NCBI RefSeq assembly: GCF_052857255.1 | Contig: NC_135500.1 | Span: 53,035,272 to 53,099,271, forward strand | Source: Amblyomma americanum | Taxonomy: Eukaryota > Arthropoda > Arachnida > Ixodida > Ixodidae | Length of the DNA: 64,000 nt | Reading direction: 5' to 3' | Part shown: in pieces, positions 31,423 through 43,224 of the stretch | How the letters are laid out: each line of letters opens with the position of its first letter | How positions within the stretch are numbered: position 1 is the first letter of the stretch | The notes under the pieces: model-generated | Seen by the model: the letters and a program-made list of their open reading frames with translations, nothing else | The model's database searches: none | What the model was told of the DNA's origin: nothing | Translations under genes and position numbers: made by a program

Positions 31423-31929
31423 CTACCCGGGGCCACGGAGCGATCGTCCCGATCGGTGACGAAGAGACGCGCGAAGTGGTGATGGGCTTCAGAGGATGGT
31501 GGGACAGGAAGGAGAAAGTGGTGAGATGCTGGCCGCCACGATGAAGGAGACGTCCACGAAGCTCCACGAAGCTTCCGGGCCGCAGTTCGCCAGGAGCCGA
31601 CGGCCGAGGCCCCAGTACTCATCCAACGGCCTGGGCAGCGGAATGGTGTCTTCAGATGTCAGCGGCGTCTCGGGTCGGTGGGGTCGGTAGATCAGGTCCT
31701 TGAGTCGGGTTCAGCTCGTCGTGTTGAGCGGTCTGGGCGGGGGACGGGGCGTGAGGGGGGGGGGGGGGGGGGGGGAGGGGAGACAACGGTGAGGTTGGTT
31801 CGGGTCTGAAAGACTGGGGCACGGTCGAGCGACGCAGGCCAAGAATTCACGGCCGACGATCACGGCAGACGCAGGACGCTGAAGCTCCCCAGACCAGGAT
31901 GCCGATGATACCCCGCAAGCTCCACCAAA
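31423..31929 (-). other. Non-coding internal region of the miniature element
   Basis: It is GC-rich, with a G20 tract at 31759-31778. The longest frames are short and show no Gag or Pol motif. The primer-binding site lies at its right end (31913-31929). Such an element would depend on the enzymes of a relative, possibly of the gypsy A/B type, whose PBS is similar. Confidence 0.6.
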
Positions 31930-31952
31930 TGTTACGTGACGGCCAGCCGAGA

Positions 31953-33556
31953 GAGAGAGAGAAATAACATTTATTAGCACCCGTCAAAAGGATGATGGGT
32001 ATCCGAGGCACCCCTCGGTCCCAGCCATGTCCTCACCCTCAGCCGTCGACCGGGATCTCTTGGATATCAGCAGCGGCAAAGGCGAGACGGATGACATCTC
32101 GTTGTTGATTGTCGTCCTCGTTGTGAAGCAGTGCCTCCCAGGACTCATCTGTTCTGTCAAGTTGTCCAAAGCTCGGACATGTCTATACCATATGGATCAT
32201 GTCCGCTATGCCATCGCAACGTTTGCACCTGGGGCTGAAAATCTCAGGGTGTCACTTGCTTTAAAGCTGAGGGTTAGGGAACACTCCTGTTTGGAACTTG
32301 CGCCACACAACCTCTTCGTTTTTGGTTAGCTGCTTACTTGCTTTTGGAAATACCGCTCGGCCTAATTTGTAACGGTTTAAGATATCCTGATACGTGTTAA
32401 GATCGTCATCGAACTGTAGGAGCTCCTCATCGCGCGAGGGGGGCGGGGTTGTGCACAAGACGCCACTGGAATCCCGGAAAGTAGCTAATCCAGAGGCCAG
32501 TGCGTGCGCTTTCTCGTTTCCCCTCAACCCTTGGTGCGCGGGTATCCAAATGAGCGCTACCGGTTCGGCCGGTGGTGGACTGCCGGCCAACACTCGTGCT
32601 GCTGTGGCTGCAATGAAGCCCGCGTCAAAGTTTTTAATAGCTGATTTAGAGTCACTCACGATAATTTTAACCTGTTGTTGAGTTAGAGCCAGCGCAATGG
32701 CCCTACTCTTCCGCCTCCGTTACTGTCGAGTGTCTGGTGCTGCAGCACGCTGCCGGGCCTCCGTTTTCCCTAGTGGCTACCGAAATGCGCCCCGTACTGT
32801 TTGTGCATTGTGCGGCATACGTATACAAGACATCCTGTCTGCCCTGAAAGCGGGCTTGTAACGCTACTGCTCTTTCCTTGCTGTCATGGTATATGGGATG
32901 CATGTTTTTGGGGAGTGGGGGTATCTTTAATTTGTCCCTAACCTGTCTAGGAACCGGGTCCGTACGTCTAGAGCACGCTCGAGGCTCGTGCCCCAGCTTC
33001 TCCAGAATGCTGTGACCAGTACGACTGCGCAGAAGTCTCTGATATTGCGAGGTCCTTGCAGCTTCAATGAGCTCTTCGAGGGTATTCGAAACCCATAGAT
33101 TCAAAATCTTGTTTGTTGGCGCACAGGGTGGTAAACCTAGTGCCGTTTTTATCCCTTTACAGATTATAACATCCAGTTGGTCCTTTTCCGCCTTATAAAG
33201 CCGCAAATAAGGTGCCACGTAGATTATCCTGCTGATTATAAAAGATTTCACTAGCCTAAGGAGGTTAGCTTCTTTCATACCCGCCTGTTTGTTAGCGATT
33301 CGTTTTAGGAGTCGGCAAGTTTAACTCGTGCTAGCCTCTAGTCTCTGAATCGTTTCCGAGTTCTTGCCGTTCGCCTGAATTCGTAACCCTAGAACCCTAA
33401 AGCTTTCCATCGCTAGAATAACGTTAGCGTTGACCCTGAGTGTGATTCCCGCGTTATACGGTCCGTCCTGCTTTATGCGCCGACGCTGTGGCGACCGCAT
33501 GGGTGCGAAAAATAGCGCTTCCGTTTTCTCGGCCGAGCCCCTGAGACCGATTGGTT
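31953..33556 (-). mobile_element. LINE H, 5'-truncated I-clade-like LINE
   Basis: It lies on the minus strand, with its 3' end (CTAATAAATGTTATTTCTCTC) against the left part of the LTR. It keeps the end of RT, the RNase H domain and the C-terminal Cys/His region. Its sequence differs from LINE C and LINE D, so it is a third I-type family. Confidence 0.82.
31984..33278 (-). pseudogene. LINE H RT end, RNase H and C-terminus
   Basis: The frame at 33278-32703 covers the RT tail (SFIISRIIYVAPYLRLYKAE, then IKTALGLPPCAPTNKILNLW). The frame at 32659-32261 has RNase H: IIVSDSKSAIKNFDAGFIAA and IWIPAHQGLRGNEKAHALAS. After another frame change a C-terminal CKRCDGIADMIHMV motif follows (about 32235), ending in EALLHNEDDNQQRD near 32120. 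Two frame changes and stops make it inactive. Confidence 0.82.
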
Positions 33557-33673
33557 AGCCGGAGAATGAGGTGAGATGACTGACGGAAATGAGGTGATTT
33601 AATGGCCGCTGGCCTAGCGCGAGCTCCCCTGCCCGCGCCACTGCACAGTTCGTCGTCTTTTTCTTCACAATAT

Positions 33674-36600
33674 TTGCTAGTTGCATTAATGAGAAAATAC
33701 GTAATTTAACAAGGCTTTCATACATGCAGAGATGCGCGCCCCGAATAAAAGGGAAGTGTTTTTTTTATTCTCACATCTAGCACCCATATTCAAAAACAAG
33801 AAACCTCTTAGCTCTTGCTGCGGCCCAGCAGACCAAGGAGTCTTTCGGACCTCTATGGGAGTGGAGGCTATAATATTCTCTGGCTCCGGACAGGCCACCA
33901 TTGGAAACTGATCTTCATTATGTCTAAGCTAGAATTCTATCTAGTGAGGTTAGCATAGCAGTACTGTACGAGGAACAATAATGTATTTAGAGAGATGTCA
34001 TAAAGCTTAACGAGTTTCGAAGAAGAGATGAGCCATAGGTAATGTTAAAGAGTGAACATGTGCTATGCTATCGTGGTTAAGCGGACCGGCAAGAGCTTGG
34101 TGTAAATATACGGCATTAACTCGAGCGTGGCAGTCATAGCAACACAGATTGAAAAGAATACATATAAAGTTTTGTATGTGTACAGACCACCATGTAGTCA
34201 TAATGAAAGGTAGCCTAAAGGTCTTAAAGAAGCTTGGAATCGGCAATGAGCAGAGCAAAAATTTAGTCCAATGTGCTGATTTCAGCGCCAAAACTGGCAA
34301 GATGCAGTCGAACGACCAGGCAGTGTATGACTTGAGCACGGGTTCAAGGATAATAAGTGTCGATTAATTAGTAGATTTCGGAAGATTACGGATGTTGACT
34401 TATTTCCTCCGGGAACGGGAGAAGCGGAAGTGAACGTGATAGAGCACGAAGAGGGAGACTAAAAATGGAATCGACTTCATCCTGTATCTGGCATATTGCA
34501 CAATGTGGAGGTGCACGGCTCGGTCATTTGTATTTAGCACAATTTGCCGAGATCTCTAATTGACTTTCATTTCAACAGATAAAGAAGGAAACTAGTATGA
34601 ACGAAACACACCAACAGCCTAGCGGTAAGAAGGGAAAGTAGAGGAATTCAGCATCTCGCTTCAGAAGAGATATCCCGCTTTAACTTACCACCACGGCCTT
34701 ACTGCTCAGGAGAAAATCATAACGTCAAGCTTATTTAAGGGACCCTGCAGTAAAATTAGAGGCTAATGCAGCTGTTTATTCATTTATTTCTACAACGGCC
34801 TCAAGGCGAGACATTAAAGGCGGCTGAGGGCGTTTCATGGCACACAGCGATGATAGATATCACGATGACAAGTTTTTGATGAGCCGCTTGACTGCTAGTG
34901 CGTCGGTGATGGCGGAAGCCTCGGTGGACAGGCCACTGCAGTCTCCGTGCTATGTGCAGGAAAGGGACTGTTGGAAAGTCGCATTATGGTCTTGTGCGGG
35001 ACTAACTGCATTACGGTTGGTGGAGAGGGCGATGTCGTTGCGTGGTTTTAATTAACTATGATGAGAAAGCTAATAATTAAAACATTCATGCTAGGACGTG
35101 CTTTCTTCCTAAATTTAATTTCAGTCCTTTCGCTAGCCTTTAGGTATCAGCTCCTTTGTGAGTCCTGATAACATACAGATGGCATATACTTTCCTCTTAG
35201 GGATACTACTTTCAAGATCTCTCAGTGCTGGCCAACTGCCGTCCAAATCATTATCGTTCTCTTATTTCCACCCTCGTGGCCGGTATCTGTGGACACTATT
35301 TGCTTTAAGTAGGAGTACCCCGTACCTATTCTAACGCTTCGCTACCTATTTTTAACTAATTGCCCTGCAGAGACCATTGAGAAACTACTCAGTTTTCTGC
35401 ACAATATTTTTCGACCGATTTTTGTCCTTTTCCTGTGTGTTTCAGCTATCATGCTTTGCATTTTAGTCCTTGAGTTAATTAGTAAGGCAACGACATCAGT
35501 GAATCCAAGATTTCTAAAATTTAATCTTTTATCTTTTATCCCCAACTCTTCGAAATCCATACCTCTTAGTATCCACTATAAACAATTGCTGTTGGATACA
35601 TGACTACAGAACCATCTGCGGTACTTCAGATATTCCCCGAAGAAATCATCCCCCGTCACCAGAGCACCTTCGAATTATTGTGCCAGATCATGGCACCACT
35701 TTCAAAAGACAAGAAGTTCGCTTTATTCTCGTCTCATCGTCACAATCTTTACCGCTGCCTCCCGTTGGTATTATGCGAGCAATTTTTCAGGCTCCTGGTG
35801 AACCATTGAACGCGCAAGGCACTCGGGGTAGCTGCAATAATCTAGGCTGGTGTTAGAAGTACGGTCATAGTGATTTTCAAGGATCAATCTCCCCCGTCGA
35901 TTTTCGGGCAGAGGCTATTACTCTGGGTGACACCCCTGAAGACCACGTCTGGGTGCAGGTCTTCCGAAGCCGAACGTTGCGGGCAAGCGTCGGGGCTTGA
36001 AAGAGATGTTTCCCGCGCGTCCGCCAGACTTCGCATGATGGGGAGACCGCAGTGAGGTACAGGCGAGCAGGCCGATGTGCCTCTGAAACGAAATCTATAT
36101 TGGACTGGGTTGTGCCCACAAAGAATTTGAATAACTTGGAAATGGCGATGGCAACCACTGTACTCGGCGGTCGTCGAAGGGAGGAATCACTGCGGGTTTT
36201 CCCCCCGCTGAATTTGCGAATGAGCATCGAACATTCGAAGTAACGGGGATCGAAGGACAACATTCATCTCAAGCAACATGGAAACAGGAGCGCGTAATAA
36301 CGATTTTTTTAGAGATGTCTTGTTCCGTTTTTCGTTGCAAATAAAGCAAAAACGCGATGTGCCACCGGCGGTAAACTGCTAATGCAAACCACAAAGACGA
36401 AATCAAAAGCATCGCGACAGTACTTCCGTTTCGTGCCTTTTTTTTTAACGGCTGATGTTACAAATAGCAAATATTATTTATTGAAGTTAATGAATACAGG
36501 GAAAACAATATAGCGTTAATCGGGGATGAAACAACATTTTTACTTCTTTACTTTGCTCACGTTCTGTTCTTTTTAAGAATACCACAAACTTATTCGCCCG

Positions 36601-39500
36601 TTGATATCAGCTACAGCATTGGATTCTAGTGTGCAGTTTTGGGGTAAGAAATGTTTTTAAATTTGTTAAATCATAGGTGTGAAATTTCCGGGCACGGATC
36701 CTGAAAGTGCTCAGCGAGATATTTTGCCAAAGTGTAAAAAATAAGCAGAGTTTTGTGTTTATAAAATCAGCCACGAAATTTATTGAAATATTTCAGTTTC
36801 GATATTAGTAATCTCTGTTCACACAGCCAGACTACGTGAAATGCTTCACAGAGAGCTTTCGCTTTGACGCAGAAATAAGCCTCCCGTGCAGCTACAGCGG
36901 TCCTGCTACCCCAGCAGATCTTGAGCCTTTATCACCCAATCGACACACTCTCGCTTCCTCCTACTCATCTTATCGGGTACAATACTCTCTTCTGCTACAC
37001 CACATCCTTGTTTACCTGTTCTCATGTCATGCTGTGCCCCACGTCTTTCCTGTTATCATCTCTCATCTGACTTCGCGAACTTAATTTTTTTGCGTTACTC
37101 ACAGCATTGAGCTTTTAGCACAGCCAGTATCACAGCGAATGTCTTATCTCAAGCTATTCGTAAAACTGAAATTTGGCACTTAAAAGCGCCTTCTCGACAG
37201 TGTTGCTTCGTCTCGAGTGGTGGCTATCAGACAACAGGCGATACGTCTTAATTGCGAAATCTAACTCTTAAATTTCTACCTATAACTGTTAGAGTCGTCA
37301 TTTATCTTCACATCTATAGCTCGTATTACTGATATCAATACGGTCTTTCTAACTTTTAAAAAGGCGATCCTCGCCCGAGCCAAATGATATAATGTTCGCT
37401 GGTTTAAAACTCGCAACCAAAACCGATGTAGAGAAGAGCCCATCACACTATGGCTGTGATAGTGCGTCACGCATCGTGAGCGTGTCACATGCTGCTTTAG
37501 TGCAAGGATGTATTTAACGGCTACACCGTTTTCTCTATTTTCCCGCATATTTTTTTCTGTTCGTCTATCCCACAAGAAGATCTCCGATTAGGACACAAAC
37601 ACTGCCGCGAACAGAGAGAAGGAAGGTGAAATAAATAGACGGAGACAAACAGATTCAACGGACCACCGCGTCGCAGCAAGCACTTAGTTCGTGAAAGCTT
37701 CTGCAACGAGCATTTTCTTATCTAATCGTCAGCTTGTTCTCTATACTGGCTGGTATCCTTGCCGCATGCAGACAAAAAATCTACTTTTACATAGTACTAA
37801 AAAGTATTAGGCCGAATGCGCTGTCTATCAGTGATTACGCGAGCGAATTAATGAACTGCTGCTACTTACTTTCGACCGTTATCTATAACTTGGCCGTACA
37901 CACGAAATGTCCATCCACTGAACCCGTTGACATGCGCGACTGTGCGCACTTCTCTTAGCCTTCCGTTCTGAAAAAAAAAGATGGTGAACAAAATAACTTT
38001 TTTCGGCACTTATTAAAAAGATGTCTGCCATATTGCCACTGCATTCCAAGTAGCTACGACACGAAAGCGCTTCGCAGTAGAGCCTGTGACATCTACCCTT
38101 AAACTCTATATCTAATTAAAGAGGTAGCTGCACTGGGTCGATGCACGGGAAGGCGATGTTATGGCTAGAGCCATGGAGAGCTACGTGCCGCGTAAAATAT
38201 TCAAATTCCGTGATATTAGGCAAATAACTTCAGTGGAAACTTTAACAGTGTCTTGAAAGTATATCGAAAATGTGAAATGCGGATGTACAGTAGTCCATGC
38301 ACTTATCTAGAGCACTCGAGCCGCACGCGCTGTTGTGCATTTACTGCAATACCCGCTGGCAGTCCGGCGAAGTACTGATTTTAAAGACATGAAGAGTTAG
38401 ATGCGATCCACGGGAAATTACATTAACGGTAAGTCTATGTGGCGAGCCCTGGGCCGCTGGTCGATAACACTAGTGCAGTCCCTGTTGCGCCGTTTAGCGC
38501 TTTAGACAGGTGTGTGGACGACTATACACCATTTTGTTCGTCACAAAGCTCTTAGTCCACTTAACATGTAGCGAATTGCGCTTTCCTTAAAGGGCCATAA
38601 TTAGGAGGGCGCCATCCAAGTTTTGTTAGTGGTAAAAATAGATTCTATGGCTCTTTCTCGATATGGTTCCGGTTGTTCGGTAGCAAAAAGAGGCATTTCC
38701 CAATCACCACAGAATATCAGCCCAATATTGCAACAGGATGGTTCCATCCTGGTCCTATGTAGGGCCGCCCTTTGCCAATACGGTTCCAATGTTGGGCCAA
38801 TTACCTGTGCTGCTTGGGTTATTGGAGGAAAAGTTGTGATTGAAAATATTTTCGCCACTTCATTAAAACTCGTGACGCCTACGACCAAGCGAATGAGTAC
38901 TGCAGTATGCTAGCACGGCATGAGATCCGAATATCGCAGTTGTTAAAGAAAAACTTGAGAAAGTTCAGCACCTCGGCCACTGGATAAGTACTAGGAAAGT
39001 CATTTAACCATCGTAACCTCAGTGCGACAACAGCTAGACCGGCTCTAGCTTGGGAGTCATCAGGCCACCGCAGAGCCATGCTAAAACTCAAACATTTTCT
39101 TAGCGTATACTCCTCCTTCATTGGCATTCTACACGAAACATGCCTCCTCAAACCATAATATGTACCTGCACGCCTTGATCATAATCACAATGTACGTGAT
39201 TATAAATGCAGGACGGCAACATACAGCAATTAGTTTTTTTTTCGAAAACCATACAATGAAACTGTTTGCCAGCTGTTGTGACGGCTATCTCATCAAATGA
39301 AGAAATCTGCGTGCTTTCTTTTCAGCCAGGTTATACTTGATTTCATCATTATATTCAGAGCTGCTAGCGGCCCACAGCTGCCATAGTTTGTGTATTTCCC
39401 TGTGTATTGCGCTTTTTTCTTATCTTTGCAAAGTACATTTGCGTGAAATACACATTTGAAGTTTTATGTAGCATTGCTTCTCTCTTTTCTTATGTGCAAC
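33674..39500. other. 5.8-kb region with no recognised gene or complete element
   Basis: Short frames of up to 128 codons (for example 35877-36263, minus) show no domain that I know. Codon-like structure, tandem repeats and LTR ends were not found. One small LINE 3' tip (34773-34840) is the only assignable piece. It may be intronic or intergenic host DNA. Confidence 0.45.
34773..34840 (-). mobile_element. CR1-like LINE 3'-terminal scrap
   Basis: On the minus strand, TTTAATGTCTCGCCTTGAGG followed by CCGTTGTAGAAATAAATGAA resembles the 3' end of the LINE B type (short GC-rich hairpin region, then an AAAT-rich tail). No coding part is attached, which is common for heavily 5'-truncated copies. Confidence 0.4.
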
Positions 39501-41020
39501 GTAGATATTTTGTTTTAGGTGGAAAGCCTTACTGGCCCCATCAGACGGAATTACATCAACGACCATCGTTGTTGTTGAGGCCAAGAAATGGTCCCAAAAA
39601 GATGGCGCCGAAAGAGCCCTCGTCTAGGAACAGAAGCGGATAGTGCGACAACGGCATTCTCAACAGTTATCAGGAGCAACACCACCTAGACCGAGGAGCA
39701 GACAACTAAGAGCTAACCAAACCTATACCACTGAAATTATCTGTTCGCCAAGGCTGTACTTTATGGCCTTCGTTGTCTACAGTATATCTTGAATCCCATT
39801 GCCTGAACATTGTTTCCATGAAAAGAGCGTACTTGAGGTATTACATTTAGCTGAAAAATTTTGTGAGGTATCAAGTGCGGCTTTACTATTTAGAGAGAGA
39901 AATCCAAAGGATTTTCGTTGGGTCATTGAGGTGCGAGGTCGTCATTTTGGCGGTATAAGTTGGGATTGCGGTGCCCTTCGGTACTTAGGAGTTCCTCTGC
40001 ACGAAGTTCGCAATAGTGGAGCCTGCTGGGATTCGCACTTGATGTCTATGAGTCGACGAACCCAGGTTTGTATGTGCAGGGAATTGTCAGTGTTTGCTCT
40101 GGATCAAGTCTGCAACATTTTTTTTTATTTGCGAAACTTGTCTATGTCGTGCAGATTATCCATTGTGCGAGGAAGAAAGGGCCGGTGATACGCGGAAGAT
40201 TATTCGCTACCTTCGTATGGTGCACCCAATAGAAATCCATGCGTCGTGACAACCTGTTTATTTGTCGGCAGTCTCGTGGAATAGGTCTTATTCAATTATT
40301 CGTGGATAAGCTCGTTGAGCGTTTTTTTTATTTCCAAATCGGCAACTATCCACTTTCTGATAGCTGTGCTTAATAGGAATCATTGTGCTCATTTGCCTTT
40401 TATATTCGCACCGACTGAACACACTCATTACAGGCATTTATGGAGATTCCTAAGAAATTTGATGACACCCTCAATTTCCTCACTCTGCGCTTTTCTTTAC
40501 CTTACCTATATAGCCTCTCCAGAAGGAAGATAGCACAGTTAGTTCCAGACTGTTTCTTTTCCGTACCGTTGCATCGGCAACTTTTTCTGGAGTTTCTTGA
40601 CCCCACTGTTTTAAAACGTATTACGCGAATGCGACTTTAATCTGTTGCAAAAACGTTCTTCGTTAAACGGCACACTCCGACGCTGCCTGCCAAGGCATGA
40701 CTTTATGCTAAGCAATGTGCTTGTGCATTGGACGGTGAATTGCCGCCTGTGTAAGGCGCCAGAGACTACTGACCATTGTTTTATTCTGTGCAATGATGCT
40801 ATGTTCTTGGGGGACATTTTACAGCGAACACTTAAGACGACATAGAAATCACACTCTACGGCATCTGTTTTTTGCCTATTGAGAAAACTGCGTTGTGCCA
40901 TGTAATCTATTTATGTTGCTGGGACTATTTAGTCCCTGGAAGAGCCGCGTGATGGACCGCCACGGGGAATCACCACGGTCATTGAAATATTTGCTCCGTG
41001 AGCTGGTTCCGTGAGTGCGC
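39500..41020 (+). pseudogene. LINE F remnant: RT and C-terminal zinc knuckle
   Basis: Plus-strand pieces resemble a Tx1/L1-type or related LINE: LKLSVRQGCTLWPSLSTVYL near 39740, then EVLHLAEKFCEVSSAA, ALRYLGVPLHEVRNSG (40000) and the thumb-like LSVFALDQVCNIF. Near 40500-40850 AQLVPDCFFSVPLHRQLFLE and NCRLCKAPETTDHCFILCND give the C-terminal Cys/His motif. GICFLPIEKTA follows in the next frame. Frames change many times. The clade is not certain, and 39500-39700 is weak. Confidence 0.6.
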
Positions 41021-41235
41021 TTTGGTGGGGGTAATATATGCTACCCTGCAAAAGCAGTCTAGCCGGCCCCGCATCCAGATGCAAATATGTGCCTCCCAGA
41101 TGTTTGATACTTGGAAGGGTGGGGATGTGCGGGGGTATGGCGGGCTCGTATTAGATAGCCTGGTGTTTCGTGGCATAAGCACATTCAGATTTTCCTTTTC
41201 GGCACTACTTCTATGCAATAAAGAAAAAAAACACT

Positions 41236-41340
41236 GCGGCGGTAGCGTACGTACTGCTCTCGCTCTCCGGCCTTTGAAGCTATCTCTTCGCGCCGCCGCA
41301 GGTTCGACTCCCAGTCGCGGACGTTGATGTAATTTACTTT
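41236..41340 (+). other. tRNA-like Pol III promoter relic (possible SINE head)
   Basis: GCAGGTTCGACTCCCAG at 41298-41314 is a good Pol III B box, and TAGCGTACGTACTGC at 41246-41260 could be a degenerate A box. The spacing is wide (about 54 bp) and no tRNA cloverleaf can be drawn, so this is probably a SINE or pseudo-tRNA, not a tRNA gene. The downstream (TAA)n-tailed SINE is a separate insertion. Confidence 0.35.
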
Positions 41341-41352
41341 TTAACTTAACAT

Positions 41353-41657
41353 AATAATAATAATTGTTTTGGGGGGAAAGGAAATGGCGCAGTGTCTGTC
41401 TCATATATCAGCGGACACCTGAACCGCGCTGTAAGGGAAGGGATAAAGGAGGGAGTGAAGGAAGAAGGAGGTGCCGTAGTGGAGGGCTCCGGAATAATTT
41501 CGACCACCTGTGGATCTTTAACCTGCACTGACATTGCACAGCACACAGGCGCCTTAGCGTTTTGCCTCCATAAAAGCGCAGCCGCCGCGGTCGGGTTCGA
41601 GCCCGGGAACTCCGGATCAGTAGCCGAGAGCCCAAACCACTGAGCCCTCGCGGCGGG
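41353..41657 (-). mobile_element. tRNA-derived SINE, (TAA)n-tailed, full length
   Basis: It lies on the minus strand, with A-box-like GGCTCAGTGGTTTGGGC at the start, B box GGGTTCGAGCCC reading on the plus strand at 41594-41605, the shared body and a TAA tail. It is flanked by perfect 13-bp direct repeats TTTAACTTAACAT at 41340-41352 and 41658-41670. Confidence 0.92.
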
Positions 41658-41915
41658 TTTAACTTAACATGGTGTCGCGGTTATAGGCAGCGGCCAAAGT
41701 TCCAAAGATCACAAGATCCAAAGACAACAAGATTCTTGGTCGGTGTTGGTGAGCCTATGTGTGCTCTCACATTAAAATTGCCATGCAACCATTCATAGTA
41801 CAGCGCTCCGAGTGGTGTCATACGATTTCCCGCACGTGGCACGCAGCTGCTAGCCAAGTTGAAGGTGGACTCACAGGTTCCAAACGACGACATATACGCT
41901 CACGATGAGACGCAT

Positions 41916-42265
41916 TAGTGGGCAAGGGAGCACCTGTAGGATGCCGACGCATCTAAAGTGGATCGTCTCTTTAGTGCAGGCTTTTTCTGCATGCGACGGT
42001 CGTCTGTTACTTGAAGCTGTCATCACCCCTGATTTCCCGCGTACCTGCCCGCCTTCAGGTGATGTGCCCGTTCAGATAATCTTCAAGCATCGCAGTCCCG
42101 CCCCAAATTCCAGCGATGCCTGTTTCTCGAAGCCCTTTCCTGCTCTTCGCGGCTACAACCAAGTGACATCAACATCGTGGGATTCATCGGGCAGCGCCCC
42201 CCAAGCGTTATTCGTCAGTGGGCAAGGGAGCGAGCACCTGCAGGATGCAGACGCATACAAAGTGG
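41916..42265 (+). repeat. Direct repeats in the 5' region of the 42-kb LINE
   Basis: A 46-50 bp unit (GTGGGCAAGGGAGC...CACCTG, then GACGCATCTAAAGTGG or GACGCATACAAAGTGG) occurs at 41916-41961 and 42216-42265, a period of about 300 bp. The position just before ORF1 and the TATA-like GCATACAAAG suggest internal promoter monomers. Confidence 0.75.
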
Positions 42266-42404
42266 CTCGCCTTTTTTGTTCAGGTCAGTAGAAAGCACCA
42301 CATTCTTGAATTCGAGAGTGATTCGTTATGCTTGGTTGTGCTGCCTTGCCAGAAGTGCTATGTGATTCTGACACGGGCTGTTTGGATCGTGCTGCGTTCT
42401 TGTG

Positions 42405-43221
42405 CTCATGCTGAGTGGGGACATCGAAACCAACCGAGGTCCCAGTGAAGATGAACCGCTTGAAATTATTATTTCAAATCAGAAAGCATCCCCGCTTGAT
42501 TTGAAATCTATCCCAGATTGGTTAGACAGTCATATCGCAGAATCAAACCAAAGGCTGACTTCTATTGTGCAAATAACTGAATCTTTCGCGCAAACAAAAA
42601 ACTGGTAGAAGACTGCGAGAGCTCTGTCATGAAGCTGCAAGAATCTATTGCGACGCTGTCGAGTACGGTTGATGATATAGAAAATTGTAGTCGGCAAATT
42701 AATTGATTGTCTACGGGGTCAAGGAAAAAGATGAAGAAACACTGAATAGCCTAAAGAGTGCTCTTTTGACTGAAGTGTTAGAAGAAAAATTGGGAACTAA
42801 AGTAGTAAGCATTGAATGCATTCATCGCTGGGGCCACAAATAAGAATAAGACACGGCAGATGACAATGCGATTCTGTGACTTCAATGAAAACGTGAACCT
42901 CCTCAGGAATGCGAAGAAATTCAAGGGCACAAAAATGTCATTATTTGACATTCTCCTCAAATTCAGAACCGAAGAAAGCTACTTTGGTCTACAGTCAAAG
43001 ATAATCGTAAGCCAGAGGATAAGGTGCAAGTAAACATCGGCAAGCTGTTAATGGAGACAAACCTGTTTGGGATGAAGTGCTGAATGAAAGACGGAAGGTT
43101 AACACGCTCTTTACAGATAACGATAGTAGCGGAGGCTTAGATGGCGATATTCATCAAGTTGTTTCTGCATCGAGCTGTACGGTCACCCGACGAAGGCGCG
43201 GCATAACTCACAACTGACGAG
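42405..43221 (+). pseudogene. ORF1 of the 42-kb LINE, decayed
   Basis: It opens at an ATG near 42402-42408 (LSGDIETNRGPSEDEPLEII). A probable coiled-coil region follows (HIAESNQRLTSIVQITESFA; VMKLQESIATLSSTVDDIEN), then the RRM-like region (IVYGVKEKDEETLNSLKSAL, VVSIECIHRWGHK). SIECIHRWGHK corresponds to VARIHRLGKR of LINE B. There are multiple stops and frame changes. It ends near the amber codon at 43222-43224. Confidence 0.7.
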
Positions 43222-43224
43222 TAG

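Larger units (their letters stand above)
31018..33669 (-). mobile_element. Miniature (TRIM-like) LTR retroelement with two nested insertions
   Basis: Two related terminal repeats (31018-31422 and 31930-33669) enclose only about 507 bp. The element is flanked by the 4-bp repeat ATAT at 31014-31017 and 33670-33673. Without insertions each LTR is about 130-140 bp, starting TGTGAAG/TTTGACG and ending GTAACA on the minus strand. Next to the right LTR is a primer-binding site TGGTGGAGCTTGCGGG (minus strand), close to that of gypsy A. The internal part has no gag or pol motif and includes a G20 run (31759-31778). A SINE sits in the left LTR and LINE H in the right LTR. Confidence 0.8.
31930..33669 (-). 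repeat. Right LTR of the miniature element, split by LINE H
   Basis: LTR sequence lies at 31930-31952 and 33557-33669. The split falls after GGCCAGCCGAGA, and the LTR resumes at AGCCGGAGAATGAGG; the shared AGCCGRGA is the probable target duplication of LINE H. Confidence 0.8.

Noticed and set aside
35877..36263. 128-codon minus-strand frame as a possible host gene
   Set aside because: No recognisable domain, no splice or codon pattern that stands out, and no supporting neighbour.
41236..41340. tRNA gene
   Set aside because: A good B box is present, but the A box is degenerate and too far away, and no cloverleaf can be drawn. Listed only as a Pol III relic.
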